Positions 20,664 through 31,888 of a stretch of DNA of 64,000 nucleotides are shown piece by piece; within the stretch, counting starts at the first letter, position 1; every line of letters starts with the position of its first letter. A program made the translations under genes and the position numbers. Source of the stretch: CAWANP01 sp963783445 (lineage in GTDB: Bacteria; Chloroflexota; Anaerolineae; JAAYZQ01); assembly GCA_963783445.1 (NCBI GenBank), contig CAWANP010000020.1, forward strand, positions 62,001 to 126,000, in the 5' to 3' direction. The notes below the pieces were generated by a model, which made no database searches, was not told where the DNA came from, and saw only the letters and a list, made by a program, of their open reading frames with translations.

Positions 20664-21340
20664 GTGATCACCATACTCGTTGCCGATGATGACCACAGAC
20701 TGCAGAATATGGTGCGCCGGACCTTGAGCTACGAGGGATTCCGCGTGGTCACGGCCAGCGATGGCAAGGAGGCATTGGCGCAGGTGGCAGCCGAGCGGCC
20801 CGAGGCCATCGTGCTGGACTGGATGATGCCAGAACTGGACGGCGTCGAGGTGCTGGATCGCTTGCGAGCGGCTGGCGACGAGACGCCTATCCTGATGCTG
20901 ACTGCCCGCGATGCCATCGAGGACCGCGTCGAGGGCCTGGAGGGTGGCGCTGACGACTACCTGGTCAAACCCTTTGCCGCTGTAGAACTCGTGGCCCGGC
21001 TCCACGCCTTGCTGCGCCGGTCGGCGGCAGCCAAGCAGGAAAAGCCGCTGTCCTTCGCCGACCTGTACCTGGATCCTGTGACGCGCGTGACACGGCGCGG
21101 CGACCGGGAGTTCGACCTACCCCGACCGAGTTCGATCTCTTGCACTACCTGATGCTGAACCCCCGCCACGTACTGTCGCGAGACCGCATCCTGGAGCGGG
21201 TGTGGGGCTACGATTTCGGCGGCGACGACAACGTCCTCGAAGTCTATGTCGGCTATCTCCGCAAAAAGACCGAGGCGGCCGGCGAGCCGCGGCTGATCCA
21301 CACCGTCCGCGGTGTGGGCTATGTGTTGCGTGAGGAATGA
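20664..21340 (+). CDS. OmpR/PhoB-family response regulator (one frameshift)
   Basis: About 225 residues. Receiver domain with acidic pocket Asp8-Asp9, phospho-acceptor Asp52 (IVLDWMMP) and Lys in YLVKPF. The winged-helix effector domain (EFDLLHYLMLNPRHVLSRDRILERVWG ... VRGVGYVLRE in pieces) follows after a single lost base near 21118 in CTACCCC. The start is GTG with GGGAGG upstream. The gene ends 1 bp before the kinase start. Likely targets are the 11-bp repeats at 18677-18718. Confidence 0.9.
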
Positions 21341-21341
21341 G

Positions 21342-22747
21342 ATGTCGATCCGCCTGCGCTTGACCCTGCTGTACAGCGCGATCCTGACCTTGACCTTGAT
21401 CGCCTTTGGCGCGCTGCTCTATGCCCGCCAGGTCCAGGACACACTGAACATCGAGAAGCAGTTCCTCATTGGCATGGGAGAGCGCTTGGCCGACGCCCCG
21501 GCCGGTGCCGCCGGAGCGACGTCCGGACGAGCACACATCCAGCTTCACCGAACGGTACCTGATACGGCGCAGCCCCGACGGGCAGGAGATCCTGGAAGTG
21601 CAGACACCGGACAATGTGCTCCTGCCCCTGAGCAACGAGGCGCTGGCAGCCGTACAGGGCGGTGAGACGTGGATGGAAACCGCGACCGATAGAGGGGGAG
21701 CGGATTCTTGTCTATACCGTGCCGGTCATGGTCGACGGTCAGCTTACCGAGATCGTGCAGATGGGACGTTCTCTCAGCCACCCGCGACCAGTCGATCAAT
21801 GCCCTGGGCATCAACCTGCTGATTGCCGGCATCGTCGCCATCGTCGTTGCTTTTGGCTTGGGCTGGGTGCTGGCCGGCATGTCGCTGCGACCCATCCATC
21901 GCCTGACCCAGACCGCCCAGGCCATCGGCACCGAGCGCGACTTTTCCCGGCGGGTGGAGCACACCGGTCCCGACGACGAGGTCGGCCGCCTGGCCAAGAC
22001 CTTCAACGCCATGCTGGCCGAACTGCAAGCGGCCTACCAACAGGTGGAGCAGGCCCTGGAGATGCAGCGGCGCTTTGTGGCCGACGTGTCCCACGAGCTG
22101 CGAACACCGCTTACCACCCTGAGCGGCAACGTCGAACTGCTGCGCCGCGAACCGCCCATCAGCGCCGAGGACCGAGCCGAGGTACTGGCCGACATGGCCA
22201 GCGAAAGCCAACGCCTGATCCGCCTGGTGAACGACCTGCTCGCCCTGGCCCGCGCCGACGCCCGGCCGCCCCTACCGCAGGTACCGGTCCCCATCGAGCC
22301 CATCGTCACGGAGGTGTGTCGCCAGGCCCGCTTGCTTTCTCCCGGCCAGACGATTACCTGTGACTCGCCGCTCGGACGTGGCTGTCTGGGGTGAGGCCGA
22401 CGCCATCAAGCAAGTACTGTTGATCCTGCTGGACAACGCGATCAAGCATGGCGATGGGCCGATTGCCGTGACGGGCAAGGCGCAGGACCAACGAGTGGCG
22501 GTGAGCGTCCAAGATAGCGGTCCAGGCATCGAGCCTGAGTCTGCTGGCTCATCTCTTTGAGCGCTTTTCCCGGGGCAAAATGGTGCCGGTGAAGTCAGGC
22601 AGCGAGGCCGGTTCGGGAATCGGCCTGGGTCTGGCCATCGCCAAGGCATTGGTCGAGGCGCAGGGAGGCACTATTGCCGTGGAGAGCCAAGTCGGGCAAG
22701 GCAGTGTATTCACGGTGACTCTGGTTCAGGCCTCTTTGCTCTCCTGA
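21342..22747 (+). CDS. Sensor histidine kinase (at least four frameshifts)
   Basis: About 465 residues. First membrane helix YSAILTLTLIAFGALLYA, an extracytoplasmic sensor loop of about 130 residues, second helix LLIAGIVAIVVAFGLGWVLAG, HAMP (LRPIHRLTQTAQAIG), phospho-acceptor His in RRFVADVSHELRTPL, and the ATPase boxes LLDNAIKHG, DSGPGI and GIGLGLAIAKALVE. Breaks lie near 21505, 21690, 21780, 22370 and 22545, making this one of the most fragmented genes. It overlaps the regulator operon and partners with it. The sensed signal is unknown. Confidence 0.87.
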
Positions 22748-22892
22748 TCGGCGAGGACCGGAGCTACTGGCAGGCCGAAAGAGAATGGGGTCCGCAGTCG
22801 TGAGAGAACAATGCCGTCGTTTGGAGGTTGCGGCCAAGAAGGCAAAAGGGGGTGGACAACGGTCCACCCCCTTCTGAAGTTCAAGAGATCAG

Positions 22893-25868
22893 CTAATGTG
22901 TGACTACCTCTGCACACGTACCGTCTGGCTGCGCCACACAAACCTGGATCTGGAACTCGAGCATGGGATCGGCCTGGAACCCAGGCTCCGAGTCAGATCC
23001 CTCGCTGAGTGCCCCCGTGACAAAGTTCGTCGGGCAGGCAGGTTCGCCATCCAGGTAGGTGGCTACCAGGTCATCGGCCCGGGATGTGACAAAGACACGC
23101 AACGATTCTGGCTCGAAGGCGATCCCTTCCTGGGGCTCGTTGAGGTCATGGGCGTATGCCCGGGCAAAGTACTCGGGCCAGCCCTTGGGCAGCATCAGGA
23201 ATTTGTCCCAGCCCCCGTCCGCCTCCGCCGTGGTCGCAAAGATGTGCCCTGATGTACCGATGAGCGGGTTGACGGCGATCATGCGCAGTGGCACCGGCTC
23301 TCCGGCTGGCATGCGCCGGATCTCGGCCCAGCCCAGGAAAGTATCGGTATTGCCGTCGATGGCCACAATACGGAAGCTTTCGATGGTGGCCACATAGATC
23401 AGGTTTCGCAGTGTGTCTACCGCAATGCCATAGGGCCCATTGCTGTAGATGTCAACTGTGGTCACGTCCCCCGCGCTGTCGATCACGGCTACCTTGCCCT
23501 CCCCGTGGAGGGTAACGTAGGCCTTGTTTGTGACTGGATTGACGGCTACCATTGATGGTTCACTGCCAACAGAGATGGTCTGGCTGATAGTATCAGTTGC
23601 GCCATCGATCACCGAGACCGTGTCGCTGTCATAGTTGGCTACATAAACTCTGTTGGTATTCGAGTTGATGGCCACACCGTTGGGCTTCTGGCCGACGCTG
23701 ACGGTTTCGGTCGATGTAGGATCATCTGCATCCAGTACGGTGACTGTGTTCTCCCCGCTGTTGGCGACATAGATCCTGTCGTTAGCTGCGTTGTAGGCCA
23801 CGCCATTGGGCCCAGTCCCCACGGGCACCGTATCCACCACTGCGTAGGTCTCGCTGTTGACAATTGAAAGCGTGGCGTCGTCGTGATCGGCCACGTAGAG
23901 GCGTTTCGCCGCACTGTTGGCCGCAACACCGTGGGGTGCATCGCCCACGTCGACCGCTTCCTGGAATTGTGGATAACAGTCCGATGGGCCCGGAGGTGGC
24001 GTCGGTGTGGGCGGCACCGGCTCACCATCACAGGCTTCCACCGAAACGTCGTCCACATAGAAGGCGATCACCCCGCTGTCGTCACCGTCGTTGTATGCAT
24101 TTAAGTACACTGTGATCGTCTCGCCTGCGTAGGCGCTCACGTCGTAGGTCATATGTGTCCAGGCAGCGGTGTCGGTGTTGTCTCGCATCAGGATGGCCAG
24201 GAGCTGATCGTGCTCGTTTAGGAGGAGCACGTCCTGGCGGTCGCCCTCGTCCAATTCAGAGATGGGGTAGTACCAGAAACTCAGCGTGGCCTGGGCAGTT
24301 CCGTCCGGCACCGTGATGGTCTGCCGCACCGAGGAGTAGCTGCGGACATCATCTTCGCCCGCCTTGATTCCCAGTAGCACCGAGCGATCTCCCGTATGAG
24401 CCTGTTCCGTTGTGTACCGGGCTGGTCGTGGCGTGGTGCCCCGGATCCAGGCTGAGTTGTCCTCAAAGCTCCCATTCCGGATCAGTTCCTCACAATCGGG
24501 GCTAACGCGCGTGTAGTTACTCAGGATGATGGGTAGGTAGAGATAGCCCTGCGGATGGCGAAAATATACCGGTTCAGAGTCGCAGGCAGCTCCCGCACAG
24601 GCAGTTACTTGGGCGGTGCCAGGGATGATCCCCGACGTCAAGGTGATGGTAGAGACGCCACCGCTCGTCAGGTAGGCGCCATTCTGGTCATGTCCAAACG
24701 TGCCAATGGCATCCACCACCACGTAGCTGTCCGCCGAGTCGGGGTTTGTGTCCCCAGTGACCACCACCTCGAGCAGGTGCGTGGTATAGGGCAGATCCGT
24801 GGCTATCTGTTCTTCCTGTTGGTATAGCTGTCCCGTACCCGTACCGTCGTCCCAATAAGTGTCAATCCTTCGGAACAGTTCGCCGTCCACATAGACCTCG
24901 GCGATGCCGGCGTTGAACTGTTTCTGGAAGAAGACCGATACCATCGTTCCGACAAATTCGTAGGTCACCTTGTCATCCACTGTGTTGGAGTAGACGCCCT
25001 TGCCGCCACTGGCCAGCGCGTCGCTGTATTCGGTCCAGTCTCCCACCTTGTTCACTGTGGCGCTCTCCGCTTCAGTCGTCAGCGCGCCGATGGGGACCGG
25101 GGTGAAGGTAAGCCCTCCCGGGAAGGTACCCAGGTCCGTTGCATAGACCACCACGGTGCCATCATCCACTGGATCACCCAGCTCGCTGTCTACCTCGGCT
25201 GTGAGTGTTGAGGTCGAGGCGCTATCGGCCTTGATGGCACTTGGATCTGCGCCGAGTTCCAGGGAGTGGGGCTGATGCGCGGTATTGATGATGTTGACCT
25301 GCCCATCCTGCAGCGCGACGTCACTGGGTAGCCCATCTGGATCGACAAAAGGATCGGCAGCGAGTATCAGTTCGCTGCTCTGGCCAGCCGTGCCCACGGC
25401 CTGGAAGGCGATCTCTGCCAGCTGTGGGTCTCCCGATACTCCGCTGGCAGAGATGGCCGTAAGGACTACTTTGTCCGATGCCAGCTCAAAGTTGCACAGC
25501 GCCGTGTCAAAGAGATCGCCGGGATCGGCCGTACAGCCAGTGGCCTCCAGCACCGTAGGATCATACTGGATCTCGATGGTGGCTGCGCCCAGAACCTCGC
25601 TACCCAGGCTGGCCTCTAGAGGGACCATGATGGTCTCTCCAGGCTTGATGTCACCCGAACCGATGGTCAGCGTCGCGCCATTGAGCAGCCCCGTGTTTGA
25701 TAGCATGGCACCTGAGACGCTTGGTTCCGCTGCGGCGGGCCAGGTCAGTACCAGTAGACTGGCGATCAAGGTGAGGAGGGGAAGCAGTACGCCAACCGAT
25801 GCCACGTACTTGGTGTCGCGCCATGGCCGCCGCCGCTGAGCCCTGATAACCTGGGTTTGTGACTCCAT
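22893..25868 (-). CDS. Secreted cohesin / Ig-like / carbohydrate-binding-like / YVTN-propeller protein
   Basis: 991 residues, intact. An N-terminal membrane/signal segment (about 26-48), then a type I cohesin-like domain (about 65-194; LGAATIEIQYDPTVLEATGC and VLTAISASGVSGD). Next comes an invasin-like Ig region (200-430) interrupted by a beta-sandwich of about 130 residues, a YLYLPIIL motif (442-449), a second jelly-roll-like domain starting LIRNGSFED (about 455-620), a Pro/Thr linker, and a C-terminal seven-bladed-type propeller of YVTN repeats (RIYVANSGENTVTVLD and similar, about 640-960). All are adhesion or binding folds; no catalytic site seen. It lies downstream of the giant dockerin protein and has its own promoter that resembles that gene's. 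Confidence 0.85.
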   Translation of the reverse strand: MESQTQVIRAQRRRPWRDTKYVASVGVLLPLLTLIASLLVLTWPAAAEPSVSGAMLSNTGLLNGATLTIGSGDIKPGETIMVPLEASLGSEVLGAATIEIQYDPTVLEATGCTADPGDLFDTALCNFELASDKVVLTAISASGVSGDPQLAEIAFQAVGTAGQSSELILAADPFVDPDGLPSDVALQDGQVNIINTAHQPHSLELGADPSAIKADSASTSTLTAEVDSELGDPVDDGTVVVYATDLGTFPGGLTFTPVPIGALTTEAESATVNKVGDWTEYSDALASGGKGVYSNTVDDKVTYEFVGTMVSVFFQKQFNAGIAEVYVDGELFRRIDTYWDDGTGTGQLYQQEEQIATDLPYTTHLLEVVVTGDTNPDSADSYVVVDAIGTFGHDQNGAYLTSGGVSTITLTSGIIPGTAQVTACAGAACDSEPVYFRHPQGYLYLPIILSNYTRVSPDCEELIRNGSFEDNSAWIRGTTPRPARYTTEQAHTGDRSVLLGIKAGEDDVRSYSSVRQTITVPDGTAQATLSFWYYPISELDEGDRQDVLLLNEHDQLLAILMRDNTDTAAWTHMTYDVSAYAGETITVYLNAYNDGDDSGVIAFYVDDVSVEACDGEPVPPTPTPPPGPSDCYPQFQEAVDVGDAPHGVAANSAAKRLYVADHDDATLSIVNSETYAVVDTVPVGTGPNGVAYNAANDRIYVANSGENTVTVLDADDPTSTETVSVGQKPNGVAINSNTNRVYVANYDSDTVSVIDGATDTISQTISVGSEPSMVAVNPVTNKAYVTLHGEGKVAVIDSAGDVTTVDIYSNGPYGIAVDTLRNLIYVATIESFRIVAIDGNTDTFLGWAEIRRMPAGEPVPLRMIAVNPLIGTSGHIFATTAEADGGWDKFLMLPKGWPEYFARAYAHDLNEPQEGIAFEPESLRVFVTSRADDLVATYLDGEPACPTNFVTGALSEGSDSEPGFQADPMLEFQIQVCVAQPDGTCAEVVTH

Positions 25869-25950
25869 GTTCTACCTCCTTGCAACGCGAAACAGGGATT
25901 CCGAGCGGAGCTACCTAAATCCCATAGAAAAGGACCGTTCACTTATACTG

Positions 25951-26016
25951 ATTATATGACAAACCAACCAGAGAAAACAACCCCTTTTGAGAGGAGTTTA
26001 GGGAGGATTTTTTGGC
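25951..26016 (-). promoter_or_regulatory. Promoter with upstream conserved box, copy A
   Basis: On the minus strand: TTGTTT (25980-25975), 18-bp spacer, TATAAT (25956-25951). Directly upstream lies a 43-bp block (25974-26016) closely similar to 31730-31772, with the words TCCTCCC and CTCCTCTC about 12 bp apart. The rest of the 297-bp gap (25869-26165) shows nothing else. Confidence 0.65.
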
Positions 26017-26165
26017 TACGATGGGTGTAGACTGAAGCATAGGCCCTGACGGATCCACTGAGACCGAGATCACAGCGGACTCTGGGTCATGGACCTTGGA
26101 TTCCCTGTGCGCTCTGCCTCGGCGATGAGAACGGGGGCTACAATGAGAACCCTGTCAAATGCCTC

Positions 26166-29100
26166 CTAGCGAGGGGAATCCGGATGGCTGCGCAGGATGA
26201 GTGGCAGGTGGAGGCGGTGATCCTCACCTGCACGGACGTCGATCTGTCCATTCTGCAAGGTAACTTCGATGCCGTGAGCGCTGGGGTCAGCGAAGGGATC
26301 GGCTGCCAGGATCAGCGGGCTGGTATCCCCTTCGACGCCAGTGGCTTGAAAGCTGATTTGAGCCAATACCACGTTGCCAGATACGCCTTTAGCTGAGATG
26401 GCCGTGACACCTACCTTGTCGGCTGCCATATTTGCGTTGCACACGGCCAGGTCAAAGGCGCTGCCTGGATCTTCCGTGCAGCCGGTGATAGTCAGAATAT
26501 CCGGGTCGTACTGGATCTCGATGGTAGCTGCACCCAGTACATGGTTTCCCAGGTTTGTCGTCAGCGGCATGCCCAAATGTCCTCCTGGCGCAAGGCTGCC
26601 TGAGCCGATCCTCAGGGTCGCGCTCTGGGATGAAATGAGTCCCTGCTCAGGCTTGCTGGCCATGGCGGCCGGCAGGCAGAATCCGTTGGGCAGGCCAACT
26701 TCGCATTGCAGGATGAACATGGCATCGATAGCATTGCAGGAACCATCGTCGCTCACATCGCACCCGGCCAGGTATAGCCCATCTGCTGGCGGCGGGCAGG
26801 AATCGCTGTGGCTTGGGCGCAGGCCGATTTCCCGCTGCAGGATGAATAGCGCATCGACGGCGTTGACGCTGCTATCACAGTTCACGTCGCCGGTGGCGGC
26901 ACGGACCAAAACTTCCCCGCCATGGACGCCAACAGCCACGGGCTCCCCACCGGGGCCGGCAAAGGTTGTGACCACGGCGTCTAGTGCAGTGCGGTCGCCA
27001 TCCCAGCCCACGGCGCCGAAGGTGATCTCGGCCAGGAGCGAGTCGCCTGGCACACCTTCGGCGGATATGGCCGTGAGACTCACTTTGCCCTGCTCATTGT
27101 TGCACAGCGCAGAATCGTAGGAGTCCTTCGGATCCGGGGCGCAGTCGAGAACCGTCACGACGGCCGGGTCGAAGCGGATCTCGATGGTAGTTGCGCCCAG
27201 GCCATCGCCCGGTATACCCAAGGTCTCCACGGGGATCCTGATGCTCTTGCCAGGGGCGACCGTGCCGCTGCCCACCTGTACCATGGCAGCTCCATCTGGG
27301 GCGTAATGGGCGGCAACTGTATGCGCGTTGGCGGGCATCGTCAGGCCGCTGCTGACTGGGTCGCCGGTGCCGGTCCAGTAGTCGAGGTGGTGGCCTGCTG
27401 CCGGGTGCGGCGTCAGCATGATCGATTCGCCCGCGACAAATAGACTGTTTGGACAGCCGTCCGAATTGGTGGGCTTTGCAGTCGGATCATCCCCCTCACC
27501 CGTGTGGTCCAGCGTCAGACGGTAGCAAGGCGTGCCTGTGTCCTGGTTCAGCCAGACCTTGTTGGCCACGGGACTGGTCGCGACAAAGGCATCGAGGTCA
27601 CCGTCGCCATCCAGGTCACCCAGGGCCACGTCCCTGCTCGAGGGAGCGGCTGCGAGTGCGGTGCTATCCGGCCGGCCTATAGCCGCGGCCGCGCTGGATG
27701 ACTTCCCCAGGCTCTGGCCGCTGTCACCAAAGTGGCCGGGCGTTCCGCCCTGGGCGCCGCCGGCATTGATCCAAACCCTATCGGCCTGGCCGTCCGTGTT
27801 CCCAATGAAGGCATCAAGGTCTCCATCCCCATCGACATCTCCGAGAGCCACCGCGTAGGTTTGGTAGCGACCCAGGTGCTGACCGCTGTCGCGAAAGATG
27901 CCCGGCACACCACCTTGAAGGCCGCCGTCGTTGAACCAGACCGTGTTGTCCTCATCGTTGACACGGTTTGCGACGAGGGCATCGAGGTCGCCGTCGCCAT
28001 CCACATCCCCCAGCGCCACGGACACACTGTGCGATGTACCCAGATTCTGGCCGCTATCGCTGTAGCGGCCAGCCGTTCCACCCTGGGCGCCTCCGTCATT
28101 GACCCAGATCCGATTTGCCTGGCCCCCGGTGTTCGTCACAAAGGCGTCCAGGTCGCCGTCGCCGTCCAGATCGCCAAGGGCCAGCCCGTAACTCAGCGAA
28201 CTGCCCAGGCTCTGGCCGCTGTCACTGAATGTGCCCCCTTCATTCAGCCACACCCTGTTGCCCGAGCCACTATTGCCCACAAAGGCATCCAGGTCCCCAT
28301 CGCCGTCCAGATCGCCCAGGGCTACGGCCGCGCTCTTGCCAGCCCCGAGGTTCTGGCCGCTGTTATTGAACACGCCCCCGTCATTCAACCATACCTTGTT
28401 GGGCTGGTGGTTCAGGTTGGCGACAAAAGCGTCCAGGTCACCGTCGTCATCCAGGTCGCCCAGGGCCACGGCAAAGCTCTGCGCGGTCCCCAGGCTCTGG
28501 CCGCTATCGTTGAATTGGCCTCCATCGTTCAGCCAGACCTTGTTCCCTTGACTGTGGTTCCCGACGAAAGCATCCAGGTCGCCATCGCCGTCCAGGTCGC
28601 CCAGGGCCACGCCAAAGCTATTGGAACTGCCCAGGTTCTGGCCGCTGTCGTCAAAGGTCCCACTGCCACCCGAGACGGCGGACCGAAACTGCCAGGCGTG
28701 GGGGATCAGTGGCGTGCCATCCGGCGCTTCTATGCCAGGGCTGAGGTTGACCACAATCTCCTCGCCAGGCCGCAGGTCTTTGCTGGCCTCAAACTGGACC
28801 GAGTCCTTGTCGAGGCTGTAGGTCCCCGGGTAGCTGCCCGTCTGCTGGCCCCTCACGGCAAAGGTGCCGGCGTCAACCGTACCCACGTCGACGCCGCGGC
28901 TGAATGTGGCGGAGATGGCCTCACGGGACCCGGCCTCCAACCCGTTGCCCGCAGGCTGGGTGGCGATCACCTCCAGCGGGCCCGCGAAACGGTAACCCTG
29001 GTCATAGTGCGTCAAAATCACTGCACTGGCTGGCGCCGCAGGCTGTGACCCAGTAATAGTAGGTAGTGCCGACCGGCACAGCCGTATCGTCGTAGGAGGC

Positions 29101-31497
29101 GCCGCTGAGATGGCCGATCTCTTCTTTGGCACCGTTGATACTAGCACTGCGGTAGACCTTGTAGGACGCAACGTACGCGGAACCGTTCCAGGTCACCCGG
29201 ACCTTGTCGCTGTAGGTTCCATCGCTGGCCTGGACATTGTCAGGAGGGGCAGGCGGAGCGTCGTTGGTGATGGTTCCTCCTACGTACACCGGGGACCACG
29301 AGGCTGTTCCATCATCCAGCCTGTCATCGTCGCCATCGTAAGCCAGGACCCGCCAGTATAGGGTCTGGCCGAGCCTGTCTGGCCCAACATCGAGGGTTCC
29401 AGCATACCACGACCCATCCCAACCCGCATCGACATAGCCGTCATGTCTGTGTCCCATCGATCTGGTCACTGTCCCACCGCAAGTAAACGCGGGGGTACTC
29501 GGCGTCATCCAGGATACCGCTCGGGATCGCTCTAGCTTGATCTTGAGAGTAAAAGTCCCCGGTGCCACGTCTCCGCTGTCCACGTGATCCGTCACACCCG
29601 GCCCTGACACGTCATCATCCTCAACCTGGAACGAGGCCGTTTCGGGGCCATGGCTGTCTTTGACCAGCACTGGCTTGGGCATGCTAAAGGCGGTATTGCT
29701 CCCCCCTCTGTCGTCCAGCACCGAGACGGTATCTGTATCGTGCCAGCGGTCATCCTGGTCATAGACCCACCACGTGGTCTGAAGCTGAATATCGCCCAGC
29801 GTCTCAGGATCGACGTGAAAGGACGCACCTCCATGCTGTCCATTCTCGGGTATCGAATGCGTGGCGATAGAGATAGAAGTACTGGGAAGCGCTGGGCTGT
29901 AGGCAGCGAAATCGCCCAGGTCCACCGGTTCCGAGATCGTGCCCTGGCCTGGATCGGTCAGTGCCACAGACACGCTGTTGTCATAGGCTTGGCCAAAGGA
30001 GTCGTACTGGGCCGCGGTGCCGTCCTGAAGCACACCCAACGTGATATTGAAGACCTGCTCCATGTCACCATCATCGATGAGTCCGGAGACCTGGATGCCC
30101 GTGCTGCCCACCCGCGCAAAGCGGTTGTCGCCAGGGATTCCAGCGACCATTCCCCGCCGCTTGGACGCGGCAGGGGCTTGCGCCTGGCCAAAGAACTCTC
30201 CCTCCCAGGCCACATTCCATTTCCTGTCAAAGAGCGCGTAGGATACGGCCAACTCGTTCATGGACTCGCCGCTGTGTCCTGGCCACCAGTTTGAGTACCA
30301 GGGATCGTGGATATAGACGACACCGTCGCTGTCCAGGTCATCGTATCCGATCACCAGGATGGCGTGATTGGCCTCGCCATTTCCGCTGGTATCGACAAAG
30401 GCGATGACCGGAGCTTGTAGAGTCGCGAGCCACGTCTTGGGATCGTCATTGAATCCGCTGGGCTCTCCCACTGCAAATGCCTTGCCCTCGCCTTTGTAGG
30501 TCGTGGCAAAGCCCTCATAATCCGGGTCTATGCTGCCCCAGTTCTGTACGACACGATGGATCTCGTCCGCAGAACCGCCAGCGCAGGTGATCTTTCCCTT
30601 GGTGTAGCGCACAAGCTCAGATTGTTGGCTATAACTATTGCCCAGGCGTACCGGCGACCACCATTGGTGGAGCATCGACAGCGAGGCTGCCCAACACCAT
30701 AGGTCGCAATCCTGTTGGTAATAGGGCACGTGGTCGACCATAGAGACGACGGCGCTCGTCGTGGCCGCCAGGCCCGTGGCGAACCTGCTGTTGCGGGTGC
30801 CTGGCGGGGACTCCAAGCGGTCCACCGGGCTGGAAGGCAGGGGGTAGGCTTCGATGACATAGCCGTCCGGTCCTGCCTGCAGTCCCAGCTCGTCTAACCC
30901 GAGGGCCGATTCTTGGCCGACGGGTATGAACTGGGATTGCTGGACGCCTGTGCCGCTGCTGGGAAGGTACCAGTAGGTCTGTCCATGGGCATAGATCAGC
31001 TTGGTATCCTCGGGGCGGATCTCCGTGCTGGCTGTGCCAGAAAGCGCAATGGCAGTGGCTAGCTGGTCAAGGCCCGGTTGGCTCGGCAATTCCGCAGCCA
31101 GCGACATATGATCCAGGCGCCAGCCAAACGCGCCCGTCTGGGGGTCGATGCCGATCAGACCAACCATCTCACCCTCACGCTCGACGGGAACGAGGACGTA
31201 GCGGGGAATAACCTCGTAGCCCGTTGTCTCAGAGCCGGTGAGTTGGTACTGCATCAGTGGTTGGCCTGCGGTCGCTTGCTCCCATAGCGCGGCCGAGTCC
31301 CCGCGCCCCCTGCGGGCCAGCGCTTGCGCTGCGCTGGGGATATATTCCACGTTCACGCGGTATGCCGCTTCTGACAAGGGGATGGCCGTGTCATCTTGTG
31401 CCTGCACGTTGCTCGTTGTGATGACCAGAAGCGCGAGGCCGATCAAGCACAGGAGGATGGCCTTGAGCATTCCCTGGAACAGAGGTTTCTTTTGCAT
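26166..31497 (-). CDS. Giant secreted C39-peptidase / FN3 / FG-GAP / cohesin-dockerin-cohesin protein (one frameshift)
   Basis: About 1,776 residues. Start at 31497 is chosen because it begins a clean signal peptide (LKAILLCLIGLALLVITT). Then: a pro-region; a papain-like C39-type domain with Cys268 (DLWCWAAS), His378 (EANHAILVIGYDD) and Asp398 (YIHDPW); beta domains and a fibronectin-III-like domain. After a one-base break near 29018 (extra C between SDFDA and YDQGYR) follow a bacterial Ig domain, seven FG-GAP/VCBS repeats (VALGDLDGDGDLDAFVGN type), a cohesin domain, a type I dockerin (GDVNCDSSVNAVDALFILQ and DVSDDGSCNAIDAMFILQ), a second cohesin and the tail HRLHLPLIL. It may self-assemble or bind the neighbouring cohesin protein. 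The domains are clear; the assembly is inference. Confidence 0.82.
27560..28650 (-). repeat. Seven FG-GAP coding repeats
   Basis: Seven in-frame units of about 150 bp encode Ca-binding DxDxDGDxD loops (ALGDLDGDGDLDAF with small changes). Nucleotide identity between units is high enough to mislead assembly. Confidence 0.8.
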
Positions 31498-31888
31498 CGC
31501 CCCTCTCTTGGTACCTCGATGCGGCCGCTTGCCCGCAAAGTGAAAGCCCTCAGTCATGGGCAGGAAGACCCGCTTTGCCTGGGTCATTCCTATATAGGGT
31601 CTGGAAGCAATGACGGGACAGGAGATCTCGAGTTCCTGGCAGGTGAAGTGGGAATTGCGGGCAGAACGGTCTGAAGCCGGCAGAAAAGGCCTGTCGCCAT
31701 GCCCCCATTGTAAATTAAGGGGCGCAAGGAAAACAAGCTCTTTGGAGAGGAGTTCGGGGAGGATTTTTCCTTCCCTTAGGGGGTAGGCCAGGGAAAAGCC
31801 ACGGACTGTCACTTTCCATCATTGACCTCCTGACTGATAGGTACGCTAGATAACCTGTTGCTGCAGGAACCCACCACGATTAGGCCGG
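31498..31888. other. Leader region upstream of the giant gene
   Basis: 391 bp between the giant protein start and the MurJ stop. It holds the promoter copy B (31707-31772) and a leader of about 200 nt. The giant gene's frame stays open upstream to 31812 but encodes no recognisable sequence before residue 1. Confidence 0.5.
31707..31772 (-). promoter_or_regulatory. Promoter with upstream conserved box, copy B
   Basis: On the minus strand: TTGTTT (31736-31731), 18-bp spacer, TACAAT (31712-31707). The block 31730-31772 aligns with 25974-26016: GAAAACAA, then GAGAGGAGTT and GGGAGGATTTTT on the plus strand at identical spacing. It drives the giant cohesin/dockerin gene. Confidence 0.65.

Noticed and set aside
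27560..28650. CRISPR-like array
   Set aside because: The periodic repeats are about 150 bp, variable and in frame with a protein; they are FG-GAP coding repeats.
29010..29040. Programmed frameshift in the giant protein gene
   Set aside because: No slippery heptamer; a single inserted C restores the usual FN3 ending, and similar breaks occur elsewhere, so sequence error is likelier.
27732..29048. 438-residue plus-strand frame opposite the FG-GAP repeats
   Set aside because: It is the antisense of repeated DGDGDLD coding units, which lack stops on the other strand; no motifs or ribosome site.
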